Shown here in pieces: positions 32,788 through 44,774 of a DNA stretch of 64,000 bases (the stretch's first letter is position 1; the number at the start of each line of letters is the position of its first letter). The position numbers and the translations under genes are program-made. This DNA is from Nephrocerus scutellatus (taxonomy: Eukaryota > Arthropoda > Insecta > Diptera > Pipunculidae). The stretch is from assembly GCA_947095585.1 (NCBI GenBank), contig OX352761.1, forward strand, positions 49,650,019-49,714,018. The letters run 5' to 3'. The notes beneath the pieces were generated by a model. It had not been told where the DNA came from. It made no database searches and saw nothing but the letters and a program-made list of their open reading frames with translations.

Positions 32788-33319
32788 GTAACCGCCTGCA
32801 AGTTTGAATCATTGTGTACTGGTCAAACAAGTAGTCAAACCGGTTTGTGCGGATTCCCGGTTTTTGTAAGAGAACATGATTGAACAAGTAGTCTATTTTT
32901 AGAAGATGACTCATTACATATAAGTATCGTTAGTTGTAAATAAGGGAATAAGGCTACAATTTTCTGGTCTTTTCTCGATATTTCTGTACAATATTGGAAG
33001 TTTTTGGAAGCTTTTAATTGAGTATAAATAGAGGCGTTAGTCCGAAGTAAGATAATTAGTCAATTGGAATATAACCAGTGAAGTTGTAAAAGTTCTTGCA
33101 AAGCGATTAAGCTACTACCTAAGAGAATAATTGTAAAGTGCAAGTATTATAAGTGTACATAAGTACATAAGTACATTTAAAGTTATCACCAATATAAATT
33201 GAGAACTTGTGTTATTATTACTGTTTGTGAATTAAAGTTGTTATTTGTAAATTAATAAACTTGTGTTGTGTTTTATTTGCAAAATCCTTCACGAATTCGG
33301 AAGCCTGAATTTCGTAACA
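32788..33319 (+). repeat. gypsy 5' LTR (limits approximate)
   Basis: The right end GTAACA (33314-33319) sits two bases before the primer-binding site. A promoter-like TATAAATAG lies near 33024-33032, and AATAAA-type signals near 33255. The left end is taken at the first TGTAACC after the MITE and is a guess. An inverted relative of its right part lies at 40476-40660. Confidence 0.55.
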
Positions 33320-33321
33320 AT

Positions 33322-33338
33322 TGGTGTCAGAAGTGGGA
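33322..33338 (+). other. gypsy primer-binding site
   Basis: TGGTGTCAGAAGTGGGA directly follows the LTR end, the form used by many insect gypsy elements. An inverted copy is at 40457-40473. Confidence 0.75.
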
Positions 33339-33499
33339 TTTTGCAAATCGTGAGACATTAAAATTTTGTATGAGATACAATAAATTTTTGCAAATTGAGA
33401 GAATTTTGACTTTTTCAAATCATTGAACAATAAATAAATTAATTGGGGATTTTACAAACTGAAAAAACATTAAATAATAAAATAGAAAGTGCAGTGAAC

Positions 33500-34860
33500 A
33501 TCCTATAGTTCCCAGGAGCTTAAAGAAGAGCTTGGACGGCATAGTCTAACTACTGCGGGAAATAAGCAAGAGTTATTTCTCCGACTGCAACAAGTCGTTA
33601 AAGGGGATAAGCAGAAAGCTGGTGAAGTGTTTTCAATTGCGAAGAAGTTAGTGGAACGAAAAACGGCTACTTCGGAAGAAAAGGGTGGTATGTCAAGCAT
33701 GGAAGCGACGTTGCAGGTTCTAATGCAACAAATGAATAGCAGGTTTGACCAGCAAAGAGAAGAAATTAAGCAGAAAAAGTGAACAAACGAACAGAAAGTT
33801 TGACTGGCAAAGTAAACAGTCGCAGCAACAGAATCTAGAATTAAGTTCCAAGTTAAACGAGAAGTTTGAACAGCAAAGTCAAGGTCTGAAGAAAGATTTG
33901 AATTTTAAAATTAGTAACAAGTTGGACCAGCATAGCGAAAAGTTAAAGAAAGAATTGGATCAGCAAAATCAGCTGTTTAATTCCAAACTGACCGTTAAGT
34001 TTAAACAGCAAATTCAACAATCGCAGAAACAAAGTTAAGAACTGAAGAAGGATATTTATCAGCAAAGTCAAGAGCTTAATACCAAATTTGACAAACAAAA
34101 TCAGAAGCTGGAATCACTTAGAGGTGAAATGAGCTGAATTCAAGAAACGCTCAAAGGGGAAAAAAGTGAAATTCGAGCAACATTTCAAGAAGAAGAAAAA
34201 TCGCTCGAGACGAACATGACAGGAAAGGTGAGTGGTCCAGAAGGCAAAATTAGGGAGCTTGAGACCCGGCTGAACAATCGTACCCAATTCGTCAGAGAGG
34301 ATACTCAACAAACCAATACCAGAATAATTCCAGAATCTTTTAGTAACCAGAATGGAATTTTGAAGCCTCCTGCGTTCGATGGTGAGACAGCATTTGAAAA
34401 TTTTAAAGTCCAGTTTGGAGCTGCGGTACAGCGCTGAAGATCACCTAAATTCTTTGATCCTAGCGTTGAGGGGCAAAGCGGCTGATGTATTACAAATGAT
34501 TCCAAATGCCGAGATGAGTTCCGGAAGAATCTTGAAAGAGTTAGACAGTGTCACACATAGGAGCTAAGCAAAATACAGCTCCAGATGAAGAAACAACAGC
34601 TAGCACGCCAAGCCTATTGTGGGGTTCCGGCTGGTATCTTGGACGGATTGGCAGTAGATGCGTTCATCAATGCTATTCGAGATGAACAGTTGAAGCTTCA
34701 TTTGAGGACAACAGCCAGAGGAAAGTCGATGAATGAAGTGTTGGCGTCGGCTTTGGAATACGAAGCAACTAGAGCCAGTTTGTCTATTGATTTAGTTAGA
34801 TTGCGCAAGTTGGAAACTGAGGACATCACACAAATAGAAGCCCTTATTGATTAGAAGATT
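33500..34860 (+). pseudogene. gag: gypsy gag with SAP domain, coiled coil and CCHC knuckle, broken
   Basis: N-terminal piece (33508-33783): ELKEELGRHSLTTAGNKQEL followed by FLRLQQVVKG, the helix-extended-loop-helix pattern of a SAP DNA-binding domain. Next, in another frame (33745-34038), come about 90 residues of heptad-rich SSKLNEKFEQQSQGLKKDL-type repeats, a coiled coil with a recurring QQ period. The capsid part follows in two frames (LKPPAFDGETAFENFKVQFG; HLNSLILALRGKAADVLQMI). Then come GVPAGILDGLAVDAFINAI and the knuckle CFRCQKPGHFIRNC (34920-34961). At least five breaks. Confidence 0.75.
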
Positions 34861-35105
34861 AGAAAATCAATGACTGGACGCTTCCATAACGACAGGAATT
34901 CCACATCTAATTCTCGTCCAAAATGCTTTAGATGTCAGAAACCTGGACATTTTATCCGCAACTGTAAGGAACCAAGACCAGTACAAACTACAGTACAGCC
35001 AGTGAATCGTGTCAAGAGGCCGATAGGCGCATCGCAGATGAATTAGGTGCAGCAGCCAGCTCACCTCGTAGCTGCAGACTAGGAAAACTAACTTACACCA
35101 GTTTT

Positions 35106-35500
35106 TTGGGCCGTAAGCTGGTGAAGAGGGGAGAGAGCCACAAGGTCACGGTGAACATTGCCAAACTTGGAAAGGACAGCAACACCTTGGTTGTTAGTGA
35201 TGTGTTAGAAGGAAAACCATGTGCGCTTACTTTGGATACAGGAGCTTCCAGATCAATTGTAAATTCCGAAGTGGTGTCCAAAGGTCAAGTGGAAAAAGTA
35301 TTTCGTTAAAATTTAAGGACAGCGAGAGGTGAAGTTGCAGCAATTAAAGGGGAGTGCTCCTGTAGTGTCATGTTTGGAGGAATACGGTTTTATTGTCGTT
35401 TTATTGTTACCAGCATTACAGATGAATTTATGGGCTTGGATTTCATGACAGAGCACGAGATGTCTCTTGAAGAACCACGTGTTAAAATGGCGTAATGAGG
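35106..35500 (+). pseudogene. gypsy aspartic protease, broken
   Basis: Frame 35106-35309 shows ALTLDTGASRSIVNSEV (retropepsin active site intact), then a stop. After a few bases the downstream half reads RTARGEVAAIKGECSC and DEFMGLDFMTEHEMSL. An early stop at 35307 and another near 35494 inactivate it. Confidence 0.75.
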
Positions 35501-35802
35501 ATGTACTCCTGCGAATAAACGACAACCAGATTGGTGGGCTAATAATCATTACTTAAGAAAAAGTAGAGATACCACTGATGAAATCATCTATGGCAAGGTG
35601 AACGGTGATCTTGGGGACAGTATATATTTATACAGACTCAAATTCAAATCCATCCCGAGGCGACGAATAAAAGTCCATAAAAACCGTTTAAAGAAATTTT
35701 ACGTTAACATATTAAAACAATTTTTGTTTGCATTTATCTGACTTTTCAGTTTTTTTGTTGTATATAAGTTTTATAAGTTTTTTTTTGAGGGCCCCCGCAA
35801 AA

Positions 35803-38338
35803 ATTTAAACATTTATAAGAATGAAATAGTTTAAACAATACATTTATTAAGAATAATCAAATTTAAATATTTATAAGAACAAAATAGTTTAAACAATACA
35901 TTTACTAAGAATAATCAAATTTAAATATTTATAAGAATGAACTAGTTTAAACAATACATTTATTAAGAATAATCAAATTAAAACATTTATAAGAATGAAA
36001 TAGTTTAAACAATACATTTATTAAGAATAATCAAATTTAAATATTTATAAGAACAAAATAGTTTAAACAATACATTTACTAAGAATAATCAAATTTAAAT
36101 ATTTATAAGAATGAACTAGTTTAAACAATACATTTATTAAGAATAATCAAATTAAAACATTTATAAGAATGAAATAGTTTAAACAATACATTTATTAAGA
36201 ATAATCAAATTTAAATATTTATAAGAACAAAATAGTTTAAACAATACATTTACTAAGAATAATCAAATTTAAATATTTATAAGAATGAACTAGTTTAAAC
36301 AATACATTTATTAAGAAAAATCAAATTAAAACATTTATAAGAATGAAATAGTTTAAACAATACATTTATTAAGAATAATCAAATTTAAATATTTATAAGA
36401 ACAAAATAGTTTAAACAATACATTTATTAAGAATAATCAAATTAAAACATTTATAAGAATGAAATAGTTTAAACAATACATTTACTAAGAATAATCAAAT
36501 TTAAATATTTATAAGAATGAACTAGTTTAAACAATACATTTATTAAGAATAATCAAATTAAAACATTTATAAGAATGAAATAGTTTAAACAATACATTTA
36601 TTAAGAATAATCAAATTTAAATATTTATAAGAACAAAATAGTTTAAACAATACATTTACTAAGAATAATCAAATTTAAATATTTATAAGAATGAACTAGT
36701 TTAAACAATACATTTATTAAGAATAATCAAATTAAAACATTTATAAGAATGAAATAGTTTAAACAATACATTTATTAAGAATAATCAAATTTAAATATTT
36801 ATAAGAACAAAATAGTTTAAACAATACATTTATTAAGAATAATCAAATTTAAATATTTATAAGAACAAAATAGTTTAAACAATACATTTACTAAGAATAA
36901 TCAAATTTAAATATTTATAAGAATGAACTAGTTTAAACAATACATTTATTAAGAATAATCAAATTTAAATATTTATAAGAACAAAATAGTTTAAACAATA
37001 CATTTACTAAGAATAATCAAATTTAAATATTTATAAGAATGAACTAGTTTAAACAATACATTTATTAAGAATAATCAAATTAAAACATTTATAAGAATGA
37101 AATAGTTTAAACAATACATTTATTAAGAATAATCAAATTAAAACATTTATAAGAATGAAATAGTTTAAACAATACATTTATTAAGAATAATCAAATTTAA
37201 ATATTTATAAGAACAAAATAGTTTAAACAATACATTTACTAAGAATAATCAAATTTAAATATTTATAAGAATGAACTAGTTTAAACAATACATTTATTAA
37301 GAATAATCAAATTAAAACATTTATAAGAATGAAATAGTTTAAACAATACATTTATTAAGAATAATCAAATTTAAATATTTATAAGAACAAAATAGTTTAA
37401 ACAATACATTTACTAAGAATAATCAAATTTAAATATTTATAAGAATGAACTAGTTTAAACAATACATTTATTAAGAAAAATCAAATTAAAACATTTATAA
37501 GAATGAAATAGTTTAAACAATACATTTATTAAGAATAATCAAATTTAAATATTTATAAGAACAAAATAGTTTAAACAATACATTTATTAAGAATAATCAA
37601 ATTAAAACATTTATAAGAATGAAATAGTTTAAACAATACATTTACTAAGAATAATCAAATTTAAATATTTATAAGAATGAACTAGTTTAAACAATACATT
37701 TATTAAGAATAATCAAATTAAAACATTTATAAGAATGAAATAGTTTAAACAATACATTTATTAAGAATAATCAAATTAAAACATTTATAAGAATGAAATA
37801 GTTTAAACAATACATTTACTAAGAATAATCAAATTTAAATATTTATAAGAATGAACTAGTTTAAACAATACATTTATTAAGAATAATCAAATTAAAACAT
37901 TTATAAGAATGAAATAGTTTAAACAATACATTTATTAAGAATAATCAAATTTAAATATTTATAAGAACAAAATAGTTTAAACAATACATTTACTAAGAAT
38001 AATCAAATTTAAATATTTATAAGAATGAACTAGTTTAAACAATACATTTATTAAGAATAATCAAATTTAAATATTTATAAGAACAAAATAGTTTAAACAA
38101 TACATTTACTAAGAATAATCAAATTTAAATATTTATAAGAATGAACTAGTTTAAACAATACATTTATTAAGAATAATCAAATTAAAACATTTATAAGAAT
38201 GAAATAGTTTAAACAATACATTTATTAAGAATAATCAAATTTAAATATTTATAAGAACAAAATAGTTTAAACAATACATTTACTAAGAATAATCAAATTT
38301 AAATATTTATAAGAATGAACTAGTTTAAACAATATATC
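35803..38338 (+). repeat. 58-bp satellite array with 174-bp higher-order period
   Basis: About 43-44 head-to-tail monomers of 58 bp (for example AAATAG at 35824 recurs at 35882). Three monomer types alternate: A (GAATGAAATAGT, TTATT), B (GAACAAAATAGT, TTACT) and C (GAATGAACTAGT, TTATT, then AAATTAAAAC), giving a 174-bp period. The order is broken in places, for example at 36416-36530 and 36840-36990. Every monomer contains the palindrome GTTTAAAC. A variant AAGAAAAATC occurs at 36313 and 37473, 1160 bp (20 monomers) apart, with the same irregular neighbours, indicating block duplication. Confidence 0.95.
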
Positions 38339-39020
38339 TACTAAAATGCCATTAAGAAAATACTTGTAAGAAACTAGTATAAAAAAAAACACAATATAAA
38401 TACAAATTTATAAATTAATCAAAAGAAAATATTAATAAGAAACTTGTACTACAAAAAAAAAACATAAATTAGCTATATAATAATTTTTGAAAATTAAATA
38501 AAAGTTTTTAATTCAAGTGTATCAGTATAAATTAATTACAGAAAATATATTTATAAGAAATTTGCATTTAAAAAAAAAAATCATAAGAAAATTGTATTAG
38601 AAAAAAACAATTTTTTTGAATTAGAAACTATTCATATGTTTAAAAGCAAAACAAAAAAAATACTTACTAAATACATTATGATAAAAACAGATCCCAGTGT
38701 ACAATTGACACAAAAAAAAGGAGGAAACCTCGTGCCCCGAGATTTCCCTTTTTTTTCCCCAGGAGGGTGGTATGAAGGGATTACACCAGTGATCATTTCC
38801 TCATTTACCCATTCATAACATTTGCATACAAATTAATAATCTAATACATATCTACTAACGCCGAACTTCTTTACTTGAACTTTTGTCTAACGCCTAAATC
38901 AGCATATCATCCATCCATACATACCTGTATACCGCATGCATTTCCCTTATCAATTAAACAACAAACACAATGTTGTACACAATGCATTGCCCTCGTCATT
39001 AAACGACGGCAAGCGTAAAG
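38339..39020. other. A+T-rich flank of satellite, no gene
   Basis: Degenerate sequence related to the satellite continues to about 38460 (ACTTGTAAGAAACTAGTATA, AATATTAATAAGAAACTTG). At 38700-38775 there is a purine/pyrimidine-rich stretch AAAAAAAAGGAGGAAACC and CCTTTTTTTTCCCCAGGAGG, possibly a polypurine tract remnant. No protein. Confidence 0.4.
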
Positions 39021-39024
39021 CCAA

Positions 39025-39335
39025 ACATTATTATTGATGGTTCATGTTACATGCGCTCTGTCAGGTGCATGAACTTGAAATAATAATGCTGACGCGCCGA
39101 ATGCATATAGGGAATGCAATTTATTGAAAATAATGCTGAATCTAGAAAAATAATGCTGACGCAATAAAGTATGCGAGGTGATTTGGGTTCAATTATCAAA
39201 GGTCGGAAAATTGAATGGAAGTTTAACGAAAATTGAAACCCTAAAATTTGTATAAAAACCCAATAAATTTCGCTAATAAATCAGATCAGTTTTTACCTCA
39301 AACAACGAGTTGTCTACTCAATCCTCCGGTCTACA
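39025..39335 (+). repeat. candidate LTR of a gypsy element (uncertain)
   Basis: The motif AATAATGCTGACGC occurs twice and AATAATGCTGAATC once between 39083 and 39162. It is followed by TTGTATAAAAACCCAATAAA (TATA-like plus AATAAA) at about 39250-39270. A gypsy pol fragment follows downstream at 39595. The ends are not proven, as no second copy is in the window. Confidence 0.35.
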
Positions 39336-39594
39336 GAGAGTTTTTTTTTTACGAGCAACTCGCTCAATTTGAACTACTGTAGCAGCTCGATCTATACATA
39401 AAGCGGTTCACCGCTTAAAGAGGTAAACGACAGCCTAATGGCTAACGTTTCGAAGCTGGCTTAACAAATAATCTAAGTATTCAGTTGAAGTTATAGGAAC
39501 GATACGACGAACCTTACAATAGTACTAACGACGATTTCGACAATAACTTTACATGACAATCCTGCCAGTTTACGTTAACTTACTATAACTTTAC

Positions 39595-40070
39595 ATGGCG
39601 ATCCCGCCAGTTTTAATCAATGTTACTATAACTTTACAAGTAGGAATAGTGGATCCAACCAATTTCAACAAGAACGGACTAATATGCGAAAGAACTCTTG
39701 TGAAACTCCAGCCCAAGATACCAGTGAGAATAATAAACGTTAGCCCATCACCGAATGTAATAAGAGAAGGAACAGTCATTGAAAAGACTCAGGGATTAAG
39801 CTAAATCGCAAACTGCCAGCCTGTAAAAGCGAAGAATACGCCACTAGATCTAGAAAGGAAGCATATAATTCGTTCGCTGTATGAACATCTTTCAGCGGCA
39901 CAGCAACAAGCAGCAGAAAAGGCGCTAGAGCATTTTGCCGACGTGTTTGCTTTCAGCGACAATAACATGTGTAAAACCAATATAGTGCAACATCGAATCG
40001 ATACAGGAAATGCTACTCCAATTGCAGGCGTTCAAATTAGCCGTTAACAACTTCTTGAAGGATGATGGTT
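39595..40070 (+). pseudogene. gypsy pol fragment, protease-RT linker
   Basis: Plus-strand frames read KIPVRIINVSPSPNVIREGT and VIEKTQGLS to a stop at 39804, then HIIRSLYEHLSAAQQQAAEK, ALEHFADVFAFSDNN and TNIVQHRIDTGNATPI. This is the region between protease and RT fingers in gypsy elements. It breaks off before any RT catalytic block, with stops near 40047 and 40065. Confidence 0.7.
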
Positions 40071-40456
40071 AAAGTATTCATAAGTATAAGTATTCATATG
40101 GATCGAACGACTCCAGGCATATTCATTCAGAACATAGCATCGAAAAGAAATGCTGCACAATAATGCCGACGGGTTATCCACATGACCTTGTGCACCCCAA
40201 TAAAAACACCGTAGAAGGCAAGAAAACAAGAAGTGCTCTGAAGTAGTTGCACAAATATGACTACAAGTCGAAGATCGCTGAACAAAAGAGCAGCTAAGGG
40301 AGGAACAAGTGCGCGATGATTCGATTGCATGCCCCCCTCACCAACACTCCTCCCAATAGAGGTGTCTTACCATAACTATTCACCTCAGCCACCCCGAAAA
40401 CTATAGAATCAACACTAATATCGGTATTTTTTTAAATTATTTATCGATTTGCAAAA

Positions 40457-40835
<379 letters not shown>

Positions 40836-41067
40836 ATTCTATTCAATCATTTGCGTTCTATCAGTAAAATATCAACGATACGATAAAGCCGCTGCATTTA
40901 TATAAAATCTACAGTTTCGAGACTGCTCCACTCCTTTCTATTCTATTCTGTTCCATTTGAACCATCCAACAAACACCAAACCGTACTGGTAAATTGCTAT
41001 ATATGTATAACTCAACATATAGCAAGTATATACGAGCTCAACTACATATAAGTTATCGAGACGCGTA

Positions 41068-41365
41068 GCGCCGTGGCTCAGCGGAAAAGAGCATGGCTGC
41101 TGAGCAGTAGGTTCGTGGTTCGAATGCAAATCCCAGTAACACCAACTGTATTTTTCACGGTGTCCCAACTCTCGCGAAAGTCTGACAAACGTCCGAGAGT
41201 AATAACTTGTCACGGAAAGCTTCTCAATTCGTTCGGCTCCGGCATTAAATTGTAGGTCCCCTCCATTTGTGTGCAAAAATATACATGCTAAACAAAAATG
41301 GTTGTGAGAAGCTAGGCCTTGGAACGCAATTGTCTGTCGCGCCGAATATTATTATAATTATTTTA
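41068..41365 (+). mobile_element. tRNA-derived SINE, copy 1
   Basis: The tRNA-like head GCGCCGTGGCTCAGCGG (A box, TGGCTCAGCGG) and the B box GGTTCGAATGC (41116-41126) form an RNA polymerase III promoter. The body reads GTCTGACAAACGTCCGAGAG, TAATAACTTGTCACGGAAAG and TAAATTGTAGGTCCC, then GAAGCTAGGCCTTGGAACGC, ending GCGCCGAATATTATTATAATT. Two other copies (47075, 60789) share head, body and an (ATT)n tail. It would be mobilised by a LINE enzyme. The B box has one change (GC for CC). Confidence 0.85.
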
Positions 41366-41733
41366 CAGCTAAATCTTACTTATACAGCAATTTAAAATAA
41401 TATTTAATAAATTAAGTTCTCTACAAATGGATTGTTTAAATCAGCAAAATTGAAAAATATAATGTCGTGGTAATTAAAATAATACGTTACAGACAATTTG
41501 TTTAAATTGGAATTGGAAATTATATTACAATATCATTTAAAGCATGTTGCAATAATTAAATATTCATTTCCTAAGCAATTCTTTGGTTGGGGAAATTATA
41601 TGGGAATGGGGAGTGCAAATGTCGTAAATATTTGAGTTATAACTCCGTGTTAAGTTATGTGGTACAGATACCAAATAAAACAAGTTCAACCACATATATG
41701 GCACAAGAAAGTACCAGTACATAATTCTATCTA
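41366..41733. other. A+T-rich spacer, nothing recognised
   Basis: Non-coding A+T-rich sequence between the SINE tail and the Helitron. Confidence 0.5.
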
Positions 41734-43299
41734 TCTATATATATAAAAATGAAATGATGTTCGTTAGTAATCGCATCACTTGAGAACGGCTGAACATATT
41801 TGGCTCATTTTTATTTTAAAATGTTCGGCATAGTCCGAATTAGGTTTGTGTGGAAAAAAAAATCGAAAAGTTGCCCGGGAAATTAGAAAATTCTGGAAAA
41901 ACTGAAAAGCGTCTTTCCATAGGATTTTTTGTATGAACTCGGGCCCATAATTCGCGATTCGAATGGTGGCTTTGCGTAATTTTTGTTTTGTTTTGTTCGT
42001 TATGGTCCTAAAAAAAAAGACAATTACAAAGGAAAGTTGAAAAGCTCGGACAAACATCAAAAATCATATTTTTTTTATGCACTCTGGATCACAACGGACG
42101 ATACGAACGAACTATTTTGTTGATTATTATTTTTTGTTTTGTTCGTTATGCTCCAGACAACATAACAAATAAAAACCAGTTCGTGCAACTTTAACGCACA
42201 GTTGAAGTGGAACTTCTTTGGACAAAAAGACATCTTAAAGACTCCAAAAAACCATCAAAAGACCCCCAAAAGAATCATACAAATACATCCGAAAGTCTTT
42301 CAAAAAAATCATAAAAGACTCCCCAAAAAGACCCCCAAAAGATTCCGACCGACATGCCATTAGACTTAAAGCTTAATCAGTGTTTACGGCATTAACCTTG
42401 AAAATCCATGCTTATCGCGTGGTCAATTATATGTCGCCTGTTCCAGTGTAGGAAAACCATTAGCGTTGTTTTTTTTTCCGCATTAACAACAATAAAAAAC
42501 AAATAACAAATAAAAACCAGTGCGTGCAACTTTTACGCACAGTTGAAGTGAAACTTCTTTGATGTTGTGGCCAAAAAGACCTCTAAAAGACTACAAAAGA
42601 CACTTAGACCCCCAAAAGAATCTCAAAGACCTCCGAAAGAACCTCAAAAGAATCACAAAAGACCCCCCAAAAGACCGCCAGAAGACCCCACAAGATCCCC
42701 AAAAGACCCCCGAAGGCCACCATTTAAAGAATCATAAAACCCCAAAAAATTATTTAATATCCCCCAAAAGATCCTGATCCTCACAAGACCCCCAAAAGAT
42801 CCTCAATAGATTTCCCAAAAAACCCCCAAAAGACTCCAAAAATATCATCAAAAGACCCTCGAAAGACTCCCAAAAAGACCATCAAAAGATACCCCAGTGG
42901 ACCCTCAAAAGACCCGACTTTGATACAAATCGCTTGAGATATTACTCAGTTCCCAAAATTTAAAAATGTAACACAATAATGAGACCAATTGTGTGACTCA
43001 AAATCGCAACACAAAATTATTTTTGATACCGTACTCATCCTCACCGCCGATAAAGTATTTTCAGAAAATTGGTTTTTATTGATTTGCTATGATATTGCAA
43101 TCGAAATCGAAATGTAAATAAAACACATTGAGATTCATTGTGATTTCAAATTTAATGAAAGAAAATAAATCATTTGGTTGACGTTCTTTTTTCATATTTA
43201 CTTTGATTTAACATTTCAAATAGCTTTTCTCAAAATCACAAAACGATCACAAAGAAATTTATTAAAGTGAGACAGGACAACGTCTGTCGGGTCAGCTAG
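41734..43299 (+). mobile_element. non-autonomous Helitron
   Basis: The 5' end TCTATATATATAAAAATG and a following CGCATCACTTGAGAACGGCT are the usual insect Helitron start. The 3' end is CTAG (43296-43299), preceded by a short hairpin GACAG-gacaacgt-CTGTC (43271-43288). The element lies between A (41733) and T (43300), as expected for Helitron insertion without target duplication. 1566 bp, with no Rep/helicase frame, so it relies on an autonomous relative. The interior holds two copies of a motif with AACGCACAGTTGAAGTGG and a degenerate AAAAGACCCCC minisatellite. Confidence 0.85.
42229..42912 (+). repeat. degenerate AAAAGACCCCC minisatellite inside the Helitron
   Basis: Units of about 10-14 bases around AAAGACCCCCAAAAGA repeat with high variation at 42229-42350 and 42560-42912. 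The two blocks are separated by unrelated sequence and each is preceded by the ACGCACAGTTGAAGTG motif (42197, 42536). An inverted relative lies at 58390-58675. Confidence 0.75.
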
Positions 43300-43311
43300 T
43301 CTATATAAATA

Positions 43312-43690
43312 ATAAAACAATCCATAAAAATTAAAATTTTTCGTGTAAATTCTCTAATCGGGAAAACACAATGTGAAGTTTGCATAAATCGGGTAAATTT
43401 TTTAAAATTTTTGTTAAAGAGCCCCCCGACCCCGGGGCCATTTCACTTCAAAATTTTTACAAAAAGTGTTGTCCATCAGAGAAACACATGCGTATAAAAT
43501 TTTAAAAAACCTGGTATTTTTTTTGTAGAATTTGTATGGGTGACCCCCGACCCAGGGGCCCGATCACTTTTTTTACAGACAGAGATACATACGTGTATAC
43601 AATTTTCAGAAAATCGGGTTATTTTTAAAAAAAATTATATTGGCAAATTTTAATAGAAAGTTTTGTATCCGGAAATACACATTACACCAC
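43312..43690 (-). repeat. R1 repeat copy next to the Helitron 3' end
   Basis: Starts ACAATCCATAAAAATTAAAA and TGTAAATTCTCTAATCGGG, the inverted right end of R1. It contains CCCCCCGACCCCGGGGCC and two TTGTATGGG/ACAAAAAGTGTTG blocks. It lacks the TTAACTTCGCG end, being followed by the 512-bp tandem repeat. Confidence 0.7.
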
Positions 43691-43734
43691 TAAAATTATT
43701 TCTTTTGAGTTGAGTGTGAGTGCAGTGTGAGTGC

Positions 43735-44758
43735 GTTTCCATTTCTTCTTATTCCTCGTACAAAACCTTCTCTATATAAAGCCCAACTGTTTTCTTGAAG
43801 CACAGATCCTAGCGAAATATTTATGTATTGGTGATTAAATTAAGAGCAAAAGCCAAGCAAAAACCATACGAAATTTTTCTGCGTTTCGCTGCCACAAATT
43901 ATGTTTCTCGCTCTTTTCACTTCGGCCAGTTAGCGCGTTTCATAAATATCTCAGCTTATCTCTTCTACTCTGTATTCACATGTCACATGCACATCACATG
44001 TCTATAATTATTTTGCCTTCTGACTTCTGAGTGTACAACACATTTAAATTGCTGCACCTTTCAGTTTTGTATAAAAATATTTGTTCTGCTTCCTCTTGAT
44101 ATCTCTATACTCTCTGCCAAAAACTTCTCTATAGAAAAGGTTTTGCTCTCTACTGCAACGCAACAACAAAACAACCCCAATCATAAAGCAGGGAGCGCTG
44201 CCTATATCGTATCACTCATCAGCGCACACAGAACACAGTCATTATAGTTTCCATTTCTTCATATCCCTCGCACAAAACCTTCTCTATATAAAGCCCAACT
44301 GTTTTATTGAAGCACAGATCCTAACGAAATATTTATTTATTGGTGATTAAATTAAGAGCAAAAGCCAAGCAAAAACCATACGAAATTTTTCTGCGTTTCG
44401 CTGCCACAAATTATGTTTCTCGCTCTTTTCACTTCGGCCAGTTAGTGCGTTTCATAAATGTCTCAGCTTATCTCTTCTACTCTGTATTCACATGTCACAT
44501 GCACATCACATATCTATAATTATTTTGCCTTCTGACTTCTGAGTGTACAACACATTTAAATTGCTGCACCTTTCAGTTTTGTATAAAAATATTTGTTCTG
44601 CTTCCTCTTGATATCTCTATACTCTCTGCCAAAAACTTCTCTATAGAAAAGGTTTTGCTCTCTGCTGCAACGCAACAACAAAACAACCCCAATCATAAAG
44701 CAGGCAGCGCTGCCTATATCGTATCACTCATCAGCGCACACAGAACACAGTCATTATA
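43735..44758. repeat. 512-bp tandem duplication
   Basis: 43735-44246 and 44247-44758 are direct repeats starting GTTTCCATTTCTTC and ending AACACAGTCATTATA. They differ at scattered bases (for example GGGAGCGCTG versus GGCAGCGCTG, TTATTCCTCGT versus ATATCCCTCGC), so they are older than the 3.8-kb duplication. Each has TCTCTATATAAAGCCC, a possible promoter-like motif. Related sequence at 8690-8960 ties it to the R1 composite. Confidence 0.85.
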
Positions 44759-44774
44759 GTATGATATGATCTGA

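Larger units (their letters stand above)
32788..35740 (+). mobile_element. gypsy retrotransposon with SAP-domain gag, internally deleted
   Basis: 5' LTR (about 32788-33319), primer-binding site, gag with a SAP-like domain and long coiled coil, a CCHC knuckle and protease. It then jumps to the basic C-terminal end of pol (35600-35720: YLYRLKFKSIPRRRIKVHK). RT, RNase H and most of integrase are absent. Gag and protease contain several stops and frameshifts. No 3' LTR was found before the satellite at 35803. Confidence 0.75.

Noticed and set aside
35803..38338. CRISPR-like array
   Set aside because: Units are contiguous 58-bp monomers with no unique spacers, in eukaryotic satellite context.
41074..41130. 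tRNA gene
   Set aside because: A and B boxes are present, but the sequence continues into a shared 290-bp body with an (ATT)n tail and recurs at 47075 and 60789, so it is a SINE head. No cloverleaf acceptor pairing was found.
42559..42777. Lys/Pro-rich protein in the Helitron
   Set aside because: It is a translation of the degenerate AAAAGACCCC minisatellite.
41734..43299. Autonomous Helitron
   Set aside because: No Rep/helicase frame is present between the ends; only minisatellite and A+T-rich sequence.
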